Source: a bacterium
GTDB lineage: Bacteria > Joyebacterota > Joyebacteria > Joyebacterales > Joyebacteraceae
Direction: 5' to 3'
DNA: 64,000 nucleotides
Assembly (NCBI GenBank): GCA_025774935.1
Contig: JALGZK010000010.1
Coordinates: 31,817 to 95,816, forward strand
The first letter of the stretch is position 1, and every line of letters begins with the position of its first letter. The position numbers and the translations under genes were made by a program. Positions 16,894 to 25,692 of this stretch are shown piece after piece. Below the pieces are notes generated by a model. The model searched no databases, had not been told where the DNA came from, and was given only the letters and a program-made list of their open reading frames with translations.

Positions 16894-17847
16894 TTAGTCG
16901 GCACCCGCCGCGCTCGCGCGTTCCTCGAACCACGATGCGAGAGGGTCCGCCGCTGCGAGACCGTTCAGGGACCCGGGGAACCGGAACGTCCCCTCGTAGA
17001 CCGGGCAGACGAGCTCGTCGAGCGCCGCCGCCCTTCGGTCCTCGGGCACGCGGTCGTGGAAGTGGAGCGGGTAGCTGTACTCGGGCGGAAGCTCTCGCAG
17101 GCGGTCCGCGGCGAGAGTGTCGGTGAGGAGCGCGCTCAGGATCGCCTGGTGCAGGAAGATCCGGTGCTCCTCGTCGGCGTACGGCCCCGACATGAACTCC
17201 TCGTCGGAGACAGCGATCTTCCAGAACTCGAGCCACCGCCGGAGCAGTCCCCTTGACGGGTTCACGGAGAACAGGTGCGTGTTGAAGTAGGGACGAATGG
17301 CCTCGCGGTCGACGAACGACTCGAGCGCTCTCTCGGGCGCGACGACGCCGGCCAGCTGGTAGACTCTCTCCCAGAACCCGTCGACGGGCGAGCCCGCCGG
17401 GGAGCCGACGTTCCTCACGTGCACCACCCGGAACGCAGCGTCGAGCGACGGCTCGAGGTCGAGAAGGACCGGCGGACCCGTGACGAGACACCCCGGATTC
17501 ATCCAGACGAGCGTTCCGGCGTCGTCCCAGGCCATCGTCTCGGCCTCGGACGCCGCGTACACCTTCGCAGCGAAGTGGTGTTCGCGCCACGGCGGCGGGA
17601 CCAGGAGGGGGATGCCGTAGACGTTGTCGAGGTCCGCGTGGACCCGGAGGGGAGCGCCGGGATCGGACTGGAAGACGAGCACGGTGGAATCCGCGAGCGT
17701 TCCACCGAAGGCCCTCAGGCTCTCGATCAGTAGCCGGACGCCGCTCTCGTCCTCGGCGGAGCGGGTCAGCGTGAAGACGACGGCGCGCGCGGAGACGGGC
17801 GACTCGGCCATGCCGTCGATGCGAGCGTCTTCAATGGGTTCGGCCAC
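16894..17847 (-). CDS. Conserved hypothetical protein, nucleotide-sugar-transferase-like
   Basis: This 317-residue soluble protein has an alternating strand/helix start (ARAVVFTLTRSAEDESG...LLIESLRAFGG...STVLVFQSD) as in GT-A-fold nucleotide-diphospho-sugar transferases, then TLVWMNPGC near residue 125, where a DxD-type motif would sit, and YADEEHRIFLHQAILSALL near residue 240. A true DxD is not evident, so activity is uncertain. It lies between radA and ispDF, about 40 bp from each, on the same strand. I do not recognise a named family. Confidence 0.55.
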   Translation of the reverse strand: MAEPIEDARIDGMAESPVSARAVVFTLTRSAEDESGVRLLIESLRAFGGTLADSTVLVFQSDPGAPLRVHADLDNVYGIPLLVPPPWREHHFAAKVYAASEAETMAWDDAGTLVWMNPGCLVTGPPVLLDLEPSLDAAFRVVHVRNVGSPAGSPVDGFWERVYQLAGVVAPERALESFVDREAIRPYFNTHLFSVNPSRGLLRRWLEFWKIAVSDEEFMSGPYADEEHRIFLHQAILSALLTDTLAADRLRELPPEYSYPLHFHDRVPEDRRAAALDELVCPVYEGTFRFPGSLNGLAAADPLASWFEERASAAGAD

Positions 17848-17883
17848 GGTGCGCCGACTCCTTCGCGTGGGGGACGTTCTCTC

Positions 17884-19311
17884 TCAGATCTCGGGGACCT
17901 GGGCGGTGGAGGTCTCCTTCTTCCTGCCGCCCGGCCGCTCACCCCCAATCAGGGCGCCGATCGCTTCCCGCACCGTGCCCACTTCCACGATCCTGATGTC
18001 CTTCGGACGCTCCTCTCGCGGAATCGCTCCCTTCGGCACGACGAGCCGCGTGTACCCGAGACGTTCGGCTTCCTGCGCGCGCTTCGCGGCGAGCGTCACG
18101 CGGCGCACCTCGCCGCCGAGCCCGATCTCGCCGAAGACGGCGGTGCGCTCGTCGATCTCCGCGTCCCAGTAACTCGACGCGACGGCGAGCGCGATGCCGA
18201 GGTCCGCGGCCGGCTCCTCGACGCGCACGCCCCCGGCGACACTCACGAAGACGTCGCGGTTCCCGAGCGAGAGACCTCCCCGCCGCTCTAGGACCGCGAG
18301 AAGGAGCGGCAGCCTCCGGCGATCGATGCCGGTGCTCGAGCGCTGCGGCGTCGCGTAGTTCGTGAGACCCGTCAGCGCCTGGATCTCGACCATGAGCGCG
18401 CGCGTTCCCTCGATGGTCCCGATCACCGCGGACCCGGACGTCGGGCCGCGCTCGCGGGAGACGAAGAGACCCGACGGGTCGTCGACCTCGACGAGCCCCC
18501 TGCCGGTCATCTCGAAGACCCCGATCTCGTCGGTCGAGCCGTAGCGGTTCTTGACCGCCCGGAGGATCCGGTACGAGAGATGCTTGTCCCCCTCGAAGTA
18601 GAGGACCGTGTCGACCATGTGCTCGAGGATGCGCGGGCCCGCGATCGCGCCCTGCTTCGTGACGTGACCGATGAGGAAAACGGGCGTGCCGGTCTCCTTC
18701 GCCAGACGGACGAGCGCTGCCGCCGACTCGCGCACCTGGGAGACGCTGCCGGGGGATCCTGCGATCTCGGGAACAAAGACGGTCTGAATGGAGTCGAGGA
18801 TGACCGCGCCCGGAGAGAGCGAACCGGCTACCTCGATCACGCGCGAGACGTCGGTCTCGGTGAGGACCTGGATCGTGCTCGACTCGACCCCGAGCCTCCT
18901 GGCCCTCATGCGGAGCTGCGAGCGGGACTCCTCGCCGGACACGTAGAGCACGGCCTCGCCCGTCCGGGCGAGCGCGTCGCTCACCTGCAGGAGGAGCGTC
19001 GACTTGCCGATGCCGGGGTCTCCGCCCACGAGCACCACGCCGCCGGGAACGACTCCCCCGCCGAGCGCCCGGTCGAGCTCGCCGATCCCGGTCACGAGAC
19101 GCTCGGTCTCGTCGGCCCTTATCTCCGTGAGCGGCACCGGGTCCTGACGCACGCCGGCGCCCCGCGACCCTCGCGACCCGCCCGCCGGCGCCCGCGACAC
19201 CTCCTGCTCGACGAAGGTGTTCCACTCTCCGCAGGCCGGGCAGCGCCCGAGCCACTTCGGCGACTCGTGCCCGCAGTCCTTGCAGAAGAAGATGCTGCGC
19301 TTCTTCGCCAC
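17884..19311 (-). CDS. radA: DNA repair protein RadA
   Basis: This 475-residue protein has an N-terminal zinc finger (CKDCG...CPACGEWNTF), a RecA-like ATPase with Walker A GGDPGIGKSTLLLQ near residue 90, the RadA-specific KNRYG (usually KNRFG) near 250, and a C-terminal Lon-like domain (VFVSVAGGVRVEEPAADLG). It acts as a helicase-like factor in recombination and branch migration. I chose GTG 19311, with GGAGGGGGC directly upstream, because the zinc finger follows within ten residues; the frame is open further 5' without family similarity. Confidence 0.96.
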   Translation of the reverse strand: MAKKRSIFFCKDCGHESPKWLGRCPACGEWNTFVEQEVSRAPAGGSRGSRGAGVRQDPVPLTEIRADETERLVTGIGELDRALGGGVVPGGVVLVGGDPGIGKSTLLLQVSDALARTGEAVLYVSGEESRSQLRMRARRLGVESSTIQVLTETDVSRVIEVAGSLSPGAVILDSIQTVFVPEIAGSPGSVSQVRESAAALVRLAKETGTPVFLIGHVTKQGAIAGPRILEHMVDTVLYFEGDKHLSYRILRAVKNRYGSTDEIGVFEMTGRGLVEVDDPSGLFVSRERGPTSGSAVIGTIEGTRALMVEIQALTGLTNYATPQRSSTGIDRRRLPLLLAVLERRGGLSLGNRDVFVSVAGGVRVEEPAADLGIALAVASSYWDAEIDERTAVFGEIGLGGEVRRVTLAAKRAQEAERLGYTRLVVPKGAIPREERPKDIRIVEVGTVREAIGALIGGERPGGRKKETSTAQVPEI

Positions 19312-19395
19312 GCCCCCTCCTTCACGTCCCCTCGGCACCGTCCGGGCCACTCTCGGGACGACGCCCGTCACCGTCCACCGCCCGACGTCGGACCG

Positions 19396-20769
19396 CTACG
19401 CGTCCTCTTCCAGCCATCGCTCGGCGTAGTCGGGCTCGAGCCGCACGAGATCGAAGAGCGTCGCGATCAGCTCACCCTCTTTCCCCGCGCGCTGCGGGTT
19501 TATGAACTCCCAGACGATCTCGCCGTCGGGCGCCGCCTCGAACGCCCTGCCGCTCCCGGACTCGACGATGAGCGTGTTGCCGTTCGGGAGCCTCTGGCAC
19601 GAGCCGGCCTTCCGCGAGTAGAACGGGATCTCGTCGCTTCCCCGGTACGACCAGAGCTTCCGCTGCGTCAGAGGGTCGAACTCGAGCACCTCGGACACCT
19701 GGAAGTCCGCGACGTTGTTGAAGACGAGCACGCTCCCTTCCGGAAGGAGCACCGGCTCGTGCTGCTGGATCCACCGTCCGGACATCGCCCAGACGAACAG
19801 CTCCTTCTCGAGGTCGAGCACGGCTATCGTGTCGAGGTTCCGGAGCGACGTCAGGATATTCCCCTCCGCGAACGCCGGAACCACGTCGGCGAACTTGCCG
19901 TCGAGCACCTGGATCGTGTTCCCGTGCATGATGTCGCCGGACTCCCGCCCTCCCCGGAAGAGCGGCGCGAACTCGGAGCGCAAGAGGGCGTCGAGCATCG
20001 AGACCCTCCTCCGCTCCGCGCCGTCGGTGTCGAGGATCACGATGAAGTTCTCGAAGACCTGGTCCCTCTCGTTCAGCTCGGGGACTAGCCTCGTCTCGTT
20101 CTCGAGGACGTAGACCATCCCGTCGTCGGTGACCCAGAGGTCGTTGAAGCAGCTCCCGGGGTAGGCCCACAGCAGGTTCGAGTCCCGGTCGAGCTTGACG
20201 AGACCGTGCCACTGGAAGATCGCGTAGATGTTGCCGTCCGCATCGACGTGCGCGCGCCGCCAGCACTTGGTGTTCGGATCGTCGTCGGGAAGATCGTTGT
20301 CGGGCCAGACGGTGTCGTACTCGATCGACCACCGGTGGAGCACCTGACCGTCCATGTCCATCAGAGTGGCCTCGGGCGCGTGGCCGGAGACAACGAGGTT
20401 GAATCCCGCGTTCGCTCTCGCCGGGTCGTGAGCCGTGACGCCCGCGTACACGCCCGCAAGCTTCGAGCCCTGGAGATACGGGAGCGACATGAGCTGGTCG
20501 ATCTCCGCCTTCTGCTCCTCGGTGAGCCTGAGCTCTCCCCACGGCGTCCTGCTCTGACCCGAGCTCGTGTCCGCCGCGTTGCACGCGCGCTGCACCGCGA
20601 CGTGACGGACCGACCTGTAGGCCCGCCTCACCAGTTCGTACGGGAAGACCTGATACGTCGCGGCCGCAAATCCCCAGACGAATGCGCCACCCACGAGCAC
20701 GACGGTGACGATCAGGCGGAGCGCGTTCACACGCTTCCCGCCCCTCGCGTTGATACCCTCACGTACCAT
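19396..20769 (-). CDS. Arylsulfotransferase-like (ASST) beta-propeller protein, membrane-anchored
   Basis: This 457-residue protein has one N-terminal transmembrane helix (about residues 17-37) and then a repeating W/D-rich beta-propeller: GQVLHRWSIEYD, GNIYAIFQWHGLVKLDRD, WVTDDGMVYVLENE, QQHEPVLLPEGSVLVFNN and GNTLIVESGSGRAFE. This is the pattern of the arylsulfotransferase/ASST family in outer-envelope proteins. Catalytic histidines of true ASST enzymes may correspond to His in IMHGNTIQVL and QQHEPVL. GGAGG precedes ATG 20769. It follows the mla genes by 51 bp. Enzyme activity is uncertain; many relatives are uncharacterised. Confidence 0.72.
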   Translation of the reverse strand: MVREGINARGGKRVNALRLIVTVVLVGGAFVWGFAAATYQVFPYELVRRAYRSVRHVAVQRACNAADTSSGQSRTPWGELRLTEEQKAEIDQLMSLPYLQGSKLAGVYAGVTAHDPARANAGFNLVVSGHAPEATLMDMDGQVLHRWSIEYDTVWPDNDLPDDDPNTKCWRRAHVDADGNIYAIFQWHGLVKLDRDSNLLWAYPGSCFNDLWVTDDGMVYVLENETRLVPELNERDQVFENFIVILDTDGAERRRVSMLDALLRSEFAPLFRGGRESGDIMHGNTIQVLDGKFADVVPAFAEGNILTSLRNLDTIAVLDLEKELFVWAMSGRWIQQHEPVLLPEGSVLVFNNVADFQVSEVLEFDPLTQRKLWSYRGSDEIPFYSRKAGSCQRLPNGNTLIVESGSGRAFEAAPDGEIVWEFINPQRAGKEGELIATLFDLVRLEPDYAERWLEEDA

Positions 20770-20820
20770 GGCAGCCTCCGTAAGCCGGCTGATGCAAGCG
20801 CAAGCTGTCGGACTACCCGG

Positions 20821-21684
20821 CTACCATATGGAGAAACGGATGAAGTTCTTCGGGTTCGCGCGGATCTCCGCCACGAGGTCCCTGACCTCCTTGACGGCCG
20901 CCGTGAACTCGTTGTACGCAGTGTCGTCCGTGACGACCTTGCCCAGCGTTCCCTCCCCCGCCTCGATGCGGGTCACCAGTGAATCGAGCGTCGCCGAGAT
21001 CGTTGCGAGTTCGGCGGAGACCTCCGCGAATCTCTCCGAGGCCTCCCCGACCGAGTCGATCGCGTCGCCCGCGTCGTCTGTCTTCGCCTCGACGAACGCA
21101 CGGAGGTCGGCGGCCATCGCCCTGATGTCGGCGACCGCTACCTTGAGGTCGATCGTGGCGTCCCGCGCGTTCGTGATGGTCTCCTTGATCTGATCGCGCC
21201 CCTCCATGTCGGAGAGGACCTCGTCCGCCGCCCTCATGACGCCGCGGATCTCCGTGAGAGCCTCGCCCATCTCGCTCACGACGTCGCCGAGCGCCTTTTC
21301 GTACTCGCCGTCCACCCTCGAGCCCGCCTCGATGTAGGCGTCACTCGTGCCTGGCCTGACGGCGATGATCTTCGCCCCGATGAGGCCGTAGCTCGCCACG
21401 CTGATTCGGGAGTCGTCGGGGATCCTGATGTCCGGGTCGATCTCCACCGCGACGACGACCTCGTTGCCCTCCAGGTCGAGCGAGATGACCTCGCCCGCGG
21501 CGAGTCCCGCCACCGTGACCTTGTCGCCCGGAACGAGCCCGGCGACCTCGGGAAAGACGATGCTCAGCTCGTACCGCTCGTCCCCGAACTGGACATCGCT
21601 CAGCCAGAGGATGCCGAAGACGAGCGCCGCACCCGCGATGGTGAGTGTGATCCCGACCCTCAGCTCGCTCCCGTGCTCGGTCAT
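20821..21684 (-). CDS. mlaD: MlaD/MCE-domain lipid-transport protein
   Basis: This 287-residue protein has one N-terminal membrane helix (ITLTIAGAALVFGILWL), then an MCE domain (ELSIVFPEVAGLVPGDKVTVAG, LIGAKIIAVRPG), then a long helical region from about residue 130 with heptad-like spacing. It is the periplasmic substrate-binding component of an Mla-type phospholipid transporter. The ATPase and permease genes lie directly upstream in the same direction. No mlaB (STAS) or mlaC gene adjoins; the STAS-like protein at 11.3 kb is distant and need not be related. Confidence 0.92.
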   Translation of the reverse strand: MTEHGSELRVGITLTIAGAALVFGILWLSDVQFGDERYELSIVFPEVAGLVPGDKVTVAGLAAGEVISLDLEGNEVVVAVEIDPDIRIPDDSRISVASYGLIGAKIIAVRPGTSDAYIEAGSRVDGEYEKALGDVVSEMGEALTEIRGVMRAADEVLSDMEGRDQIKETITNARDATIDLKVAVADIRAMAADLRAFVEAKTDDAGDAIDSVGEASERFAEVSAELATISATLDSLVTRIEAGEGTLGKVVTDDTAYNEFTAAVKEVRDLVAEIRANPKNFIRFSIW

Positions 21685-21738
21685 CGCGTTCTCCCTTTCG
21701 TCGTCGTGTCAGGCGCGGACGGGCAGGCCGTCCTCGTG

Positions 21739-22536
21739 CTAGAAGAGCCCGTACCGGTCGCAGCTCGGATCCGCTTCACGTTCTCCGGGAAGCGGCCGTC
21801 GTCCTCTCGCGATGAACGTCCTCACTGCCTCGTTCTCGGTCTTCGTGAGCTCGTCGGTCGTCCCCTCGAATGCGATCCTGCCTTCGTCCATGAGCGCGAC
21901 CCTGTCGCCCGTGAAGCAGGCGCTGTGGAGGTCGTGAGTCACCACGATCGAGGTCGCGTTGAGCTTCCCCTGAGTGCTCCGGATGAGCTCGTTGATCTGC
22001 TCGGCCATGACGGGATCGAGCCCCGTCGTCGGCTCGTCGTAGAGGATGACATCCGGGTCGAGCGCGATCGCACGGGCCAGCGCGACCCGCTTCTTCATGC
22101 CGCCCGAGAGCTCAGACGGCCAGAGGTGCGCGGTCCCGGCGAGGCCGACCATCTCGAGCTTCTCCTCCACGAGCCGGTCGAGCTCGGAGCCACCGGTGCG
22201 GTGGTGCTCCACGAGCGGTAGGCCGACGTTCGCGCCGACCGTCATCGAGTCGAAGAGCGCGGCGCCCTGGAAGACCATCCCGAAGCGCATCCGGAGCTCG
22301 TTGAGCTCGCCGCGATCGAGGCCCGTGACCTCTCTGCCCTCGACGACGATCGAGCCGCCGTCCGGCTTCATCAGCCCGATGATGTGCTTGAGGAGCACGC
22401 TCTTCCCGCATCCGGAAGGCCCGAGGACGACCATCGTCTCGCCGTCCCTGACCGCGAGGTCGACCCCGCGGAGGACCTCGTTGTCCCCGAACGCCTTGAA
22501 GAGCCCCCTTATGTCGATGATCGCTCTGCCGGTCAC
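21739..22536 (-). CDS. mlaF: Mla-type ABC transporter ATP-binding protein
   Basis: This 265-residue ABC ATPase has Walker A GPSGCGKSVLLKHI near residue 38, Q-loop MVFQGAALFDSMTV, signature LSGGMKKRVALARAIALDP, Walker B VILYDEPTTGLDP and the H-loop VTHDL. The VFQ.AALFDSMTV segment is characteristic of the MlaF/Ttg2A group. It powers the MlaE permease and MlaD protein for glycerophospholipid movement between the membranes. The gap to mlaE is 57 bp and to mlaD 54 bp. Confidence 0.95.
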   Translation of the reverse strand: MTGRAIIDIRGLFKAFGDNEVLRGVDLAVRDGETMVVLGPSGCGKSVLLKHIIGLMKPDGGSIVVEGREVTGLDRGELNELRMRFGMVFQGAALFDSMTVGANVGLPLVEHHRTGGSELDRLVEEKLEMVGLAGTAHLWPSELSGGMKKRVALARAIALDPDVILYDEPTTGLDPVMAEQINELIRSTQGKLNATSIVVTHDLHSACFTGDRVALMDEGRIAFEGTTDELTKTENEAVRTFIARGRRPLPGEREADPSCDRYGLF

Positions 22537-22593
22537 TCGGTCTTCCTTCCCGGGAGCGCGTCCCCGGGCCGCGGACCGAAGGCCCGCGCGTGC

Positions 22594-23430
22594 TCACGCC
22601 TCTCCGAAGATCACCTTGAAGAGGAGGGTCGCGAGCACGTAGTCGCCTATGAGAATGAGGACGCAGCTCGCAACTACGGCCCGCGTCGCTGCGCGGCCGA
22701 CGCCGACGGCGCCTCCGTGCGTCCTGAGCCCCGCCGTGCATCCCATGATCGCGATGATCCCGCCGAACACGAACGCCTTGAACAGGCCGCCGAGGACGTC
22801 GTGGGGGAAGAAGAAGAGCTTCATCCCCTCGACGAACGTCTTCGCCGACACGTCGAGCGAGAGGTTCGAGACGATGAACCCGCCGCTGATGGCGAGCACG
22901 TCCGCGAAAATCGTGAGGACCGGGAGCATGATGAGCGCCGCCACGACCCTCGGCATCACCAGGTAGCGGACCGGATCGATCGCCATCGCGTCCATCGCGT
23001 CGATTTGCTCGGTGACCCTCATCGTCCCGAGCTCCGCCGCGATCGACGCGCTGACCCTGCCACCGACGACGAGCGCCGTCAGTACCGGACCGAGCTCGAT
23101 CGAGACCGACTTGTAGATCGCGACCCCGAGGTAGATCTTCGGAACGAACTCCTTGAGCTGGTACGCCGCCTGGACGGCCGTGACCGCGCCGGTGAAGATC
23201 GACGTGATCATCACCAGGGGCAGCGACTCGACACCGATCCGCCGCATCTGCACTACGATCAGATGGAACGATCGGCCGAGCTTCCGGAGCGACAGGAAGG
23301 CACGCCACAGGAGGAGTCCGGCAGCTCCGACCTCGGTCACCAGATCGAGCGCGCCTCCTCCGAAGGTGCGGAGCAGACCGCTCCCGAACCCGCCCTGGTT
23401 CCGTCGCGAGGTGACGCTAGAGCTCGTCAA
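22594..23430 (-). CDS. mlaE: MlaE-type ABC transporter permease
   Basis: This 278-residue polytopic permease has family motifs VVGGRVSASIAAELGTMRVTEQ and AIDPVRYLVMPRVVAAL, and a C-terminal set of helices ending DYVLATLLFKVIFGEA. The start is TTG 23430, 14 bp inside the dnaB 3' end and 7 bases after GAGGAG, so it probably depends on dnaB translation. It works with the downstream mlaF and mlaD products in lipid transport across the envelope. Confidence 0.93.
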   Translation of the reverse strand: MTSSSVTSRRNQGGFGSGLLRTFGGGALDLVTEVGAAGLLLWRAFLSLRKLGRSFHLIVVQMRRIGVESLPLVMITSIFTGAVTAVQAAYQLKEFVPKIYLGVAIYKSVSIELGPVLTALVVGGRVSASIAAELGTMRVTEQIDAMDAMAIDPVRYLVMPRVVAALIMLPVLTIFADVLAISGGFIVSNLSLDVSAKTFVEGMKLFFFPHDVLGGLFKAFVFGGIIAIMGCTAGLRTHGGAVGVGRAATRAVVASCVLILIGDYVLATLLFKVIFGEA

Positions 23431-24811
23431 CGAAACTCTCCTCGGGCCTGTGAGAGAGGTTCTCGAACCTCGTGCACTCCGAGAGGAACGCGAGCTTCAC
23501 CGTTCCCGTGGGACCGTTCCGCTGCTTCCCGACGATGACCTCCGCGAGTCCCATGTTCTCCGGCGAGCGTTCGTAGACCTCCTGACGATAGATGAACGCG
23601 ACGACGTCGGCGTCCTGCTCGATAGCGCCCGACTCACGGAGGTCTGAGAGGATCGGACGCCTGTCTCCGCCGCGCGACTCGACGGCCCGCGAGAGCTGTG
23701 AGAGCGCCATGACCGGAACCTCGAGCTCCTTCGCCAGGGCCTTGAGCGAACGCGAGATCTCCGAGATCTCCTGCTGCCGGTTCTCCTGTCGCCCCAGTCC
23801 GTGCATGAGCTGGAGATAGTCGACGATGACGAGCCCGATGTCCGACTCGGCCTTGAGCCTCCGGGCCTTCGAGCGCATCTCCAGGACGGTCATGGCGGGC
23901 GTGTCGTCGATGTAGATCGAGGACTCCGAGAGGAGCCCGGCCGCCGTCGTCAGGCTCGACCAGTGCTTGTCCGCGAGATACCCGGTCCTCAGCTTGTGCG
24001 CGTCGACGCGCGCCTCCGAACAGAGCATCCTCTGGACGAGCTGCTCCTTCCCCATCTCGAGGCTGAAGATCGCGACCGGCAGCCCCGCCTTGATCGACGC
24101 GTGCGACGCGACATTCAGCGCGAAGGCCGTCTTCCCCATCGAGGGCCGGCCGGCAATGATGACGAGGTCCGACTTCTGGAACCCGGACGTCATCTGGTCT
24201 AGCTCGTTGAACCCGGTCGGTACGCCGGTGATGTGCTGCTTCTTGTCGTAGAGCTCCTGGATGACCTCGAAGCTGTGCTTGAGGATCTCGCGCATCGGGA
24301 CGAAGTCGCGTCTGACCCTCGACTGCGCGATCTCGAAGATCATGTGCTCCGCGCGGTCCAGGATGTCGCTCGCCTCGCCGCCGGCGTCGAAGGCCTCCTG
24401 CACGACCTCGGTCGCGACGTTGATGAGTCTCCTGAGCACGGACTTCTCAAGGACGATCTTCGCATGGTGGCGGACGTTCGCGGTCGTCGCCACGCTCCCG
24501 AGAACCTGCGAGAGGTAGGCCGCCCCGCCGACGTCGTCGAGCTCCTTCCGCTTCTTGAGCTCCTGCGTCACGGTGACCAGATCGACCGCCTCGTCCCGCG
24601 CGAAGAGCGTCATGATCGCGCTGAAGATCTTCCGGTGCGCGCCCCTGTAGAACGAGCTCTCGTCGAGGACCTCCGTCACCACCCCGCACGCGCCCTTGTC
24701 GAGGAGCATCGCCCCGAGCACCGCGACCTCCGCGTCGACCGCCTGCGGCGGAACGCGGTCGACGGCGGTCGCCGTCCTCTCCGTCGTTGCTGTCTTCTCC
24801 AGTGTTGCCAT
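23417..24811 (-). CDS. dnaB: Replicative DNA helicase DnaB
   Basis: This 464-residue hexameric helicase has an N-terminal DnaB domain beginning with PPQAVDAEVAVLGAMLLD and a RecA-like domain with Walker A AGRPSMGKTAFALNVA near residue 210, VIVDYLQLMHG (Walker B), and the C-terminal arginine-finger region GKQRNGPTGTVKLAF. There is no intein. I chose ATG 24811 with GGAGG six bases before it; the frame extends 12 codons upstream through weaker starts. No rplI neighbour is seen, unlike many genomes; mla genes follow instead. Confidence 0.97.
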   Translation of the reverse strand: MATLEKTATTERTATAVDRVPPQAVDAEVAVLGAMLLDKGACGVVTEVLDESSFYRGAHRKIFSAIMTLFARDEAVDLVTVTQELKKRKELDDVGGAAYLSQVLGSVATTANVRHHAKIVLEKSVLRRLINVATEVVQEAFDAGGEASDILDRAEHMIFEIAQSRVRRDFVPMREILKHSFEVIQELYDKKQHITGVPTGFNELDQMTSGFQKSDLVIIAGRPSMGKTAFALNVASHASIKAGLPVAIFSLEMGKEQLVQRMLCSEARVDAHKLRTGYLADKHWSSLTTAAGLLSESSIYIDDTPAMTVLEMRSKARRLKAESDIGLVIVDYLQLMHGLGRQENRQQEISEISRSLKALAKELEVPVMALSQLSRAVESRGGDRRPILSDLRESGAIEQDADVVAFIYRQEVYERSPENMGLAEVIVGKQRNGPTGTVKLAFLSECTRFENLSHRPEESFVDEL

Positions 24812-24872
24812 TCTGTCCTCCACGTCGCACACCTCCCCGCCCCTCACCGATGTAATGGCGTCTCAGACGCCG

Positions 24873-25100
24873 CTAGCCCCCGTCGTCCGATCCCCGATCG
24901 TCCGTTCCTTCTTCCTCTCTGCGCTTCCTCTTCGACCCCTCGAAGGCCGCGCCGAGGCACAGGCCCACTCCGATCCCGATGGCGAGCCACGCGGGGTTGT
25001 CGGTCGCGGCCATGAGCGATATCCCAACGGCCGGGCCGAAGATGAGCCCGAACGCGATCCCGTTGACCTCCCGCTTCCTCTTGTCGCCGGATGCAGACAT
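24873..25100 (-). CDS. Small hypothetical membrane protein
   Basis: This 75-residue protein starts at ATG 25100, with GGAGAGGG five bases upstream, and has a short charged head (MSASGDKRKREVNG), two hydrophobic helices (IAFGLIFGPAVGISLM and WLAIGIGVGLCLGAAF) separated by TDNPA, and a very charged C-terminus (SKRKRREEEGTDD). The glycine-rich helix pair resembles small glycine-zipper proteins. It lies upstream of dnaB on the same strand. Function unknown. Confidence 0.65.
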   Translation of the reverse strand: MSASGDKRKREVNGIAFGLIFGPAVGISLMAATDNPAWLAIGIGVGLCLGAAFEGSKRKRREEEGTDDRGSDDGG

Positions 25101-25179
25101 GCGATCCCTCTCCGTCGCGGCCGTCACTCATGTCGCCGTGCGCGCCCGCCACGAGCCCGGCACGGATCGCCCTTGCCGC

Positions 25180-25647
25180 CTACGCCATCGTCGCGAGATC
25201 GTCGAGGAGCATCTTCTTCGAGTCCGCGTCGTCGACGGACTCCGCCGCCTTCCTCGCTTCCTCGAGGTACTCCTGCTTCTTCTCCGCGTTCCCGGCGATC
25301 CACTCAGCGCGCGCCAGCGCCTCGTATGCGTAGCCGACGAAGAACGGGCCGACGTCGTCGGCATCGCTCGCTTCCAGGCAGAGCCTCCCGTAGTGCCGGG
25401 CGGGGTCGGCGAGTCCGAGCGCCGCGTAGACGCGCGAGACCTGCCAGTACCCGACCGACATCTGCTGTGCGCCGCAGTCGTCGCGCTGCGTCCAGTGCCA
25501 CATCGACGCCAGCGCGGTCCGGATCATGTCCTGATCCTCCTCGGGCGTCCGGTCGGCCTTGTCGAGAAGCTCCCACGTCTTGTTGAAGCACTGCGCCGAG
25601 AAGTACTTGTGAGCTGCACTGAGGTCGAACTCAGGTCCCTGTGCCAT
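25180..25647 (-). CDS. Hypothetical helical protein, TPR-like
   Basis: This 155-residue soluble protein is almost wholly alpha-helical, with W/A/Y spacing that suggests two or three tetratricopeptide-like hairpins (VGYWQVSRVYAALGLADPARHYGRLCLEAS, shown here only as its first part VGYWQVSRVYAALGLADPAR, and YAYEALARAEWIAGNAEKK). No signal peptide or catalytic motif is seen. It sits 45 bp downstream of the uracil-DNA glycosylase gene and may share its transcript. I do not recognise a characterised family. Confidence 0.6.
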   Translation of the reverse strand: MAQGPEFDLSAAHKYFSAQCFNKTWELLDKADRTPEEDQDMIRTALASMWHWTQRDDCGAQQMSVGYWQVSRVYAALGLADPARHYGRLCLEASDADDVGPFFVGYAYEALARAEWIAGNAEKKQEYLEEARKAAESVDDADSKKMLLDDLATMA

Positions 25648-25692
25648 CGTGCTGTCCTCCGCGCGCCGGCGCGGGGTCGTCCAGGTGTCTGC

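Noticed and set aside
12699-17126. 1475-codon plus-strand open frame
   Set aside because: It spans four convincing minus-strand genes antisense (HExxH lipoprotein, GT39, ispDF and the start of the next gene) and reads as low-complexity charged sequence. Long open antisense frames are expected here because of GC-rich third positions.
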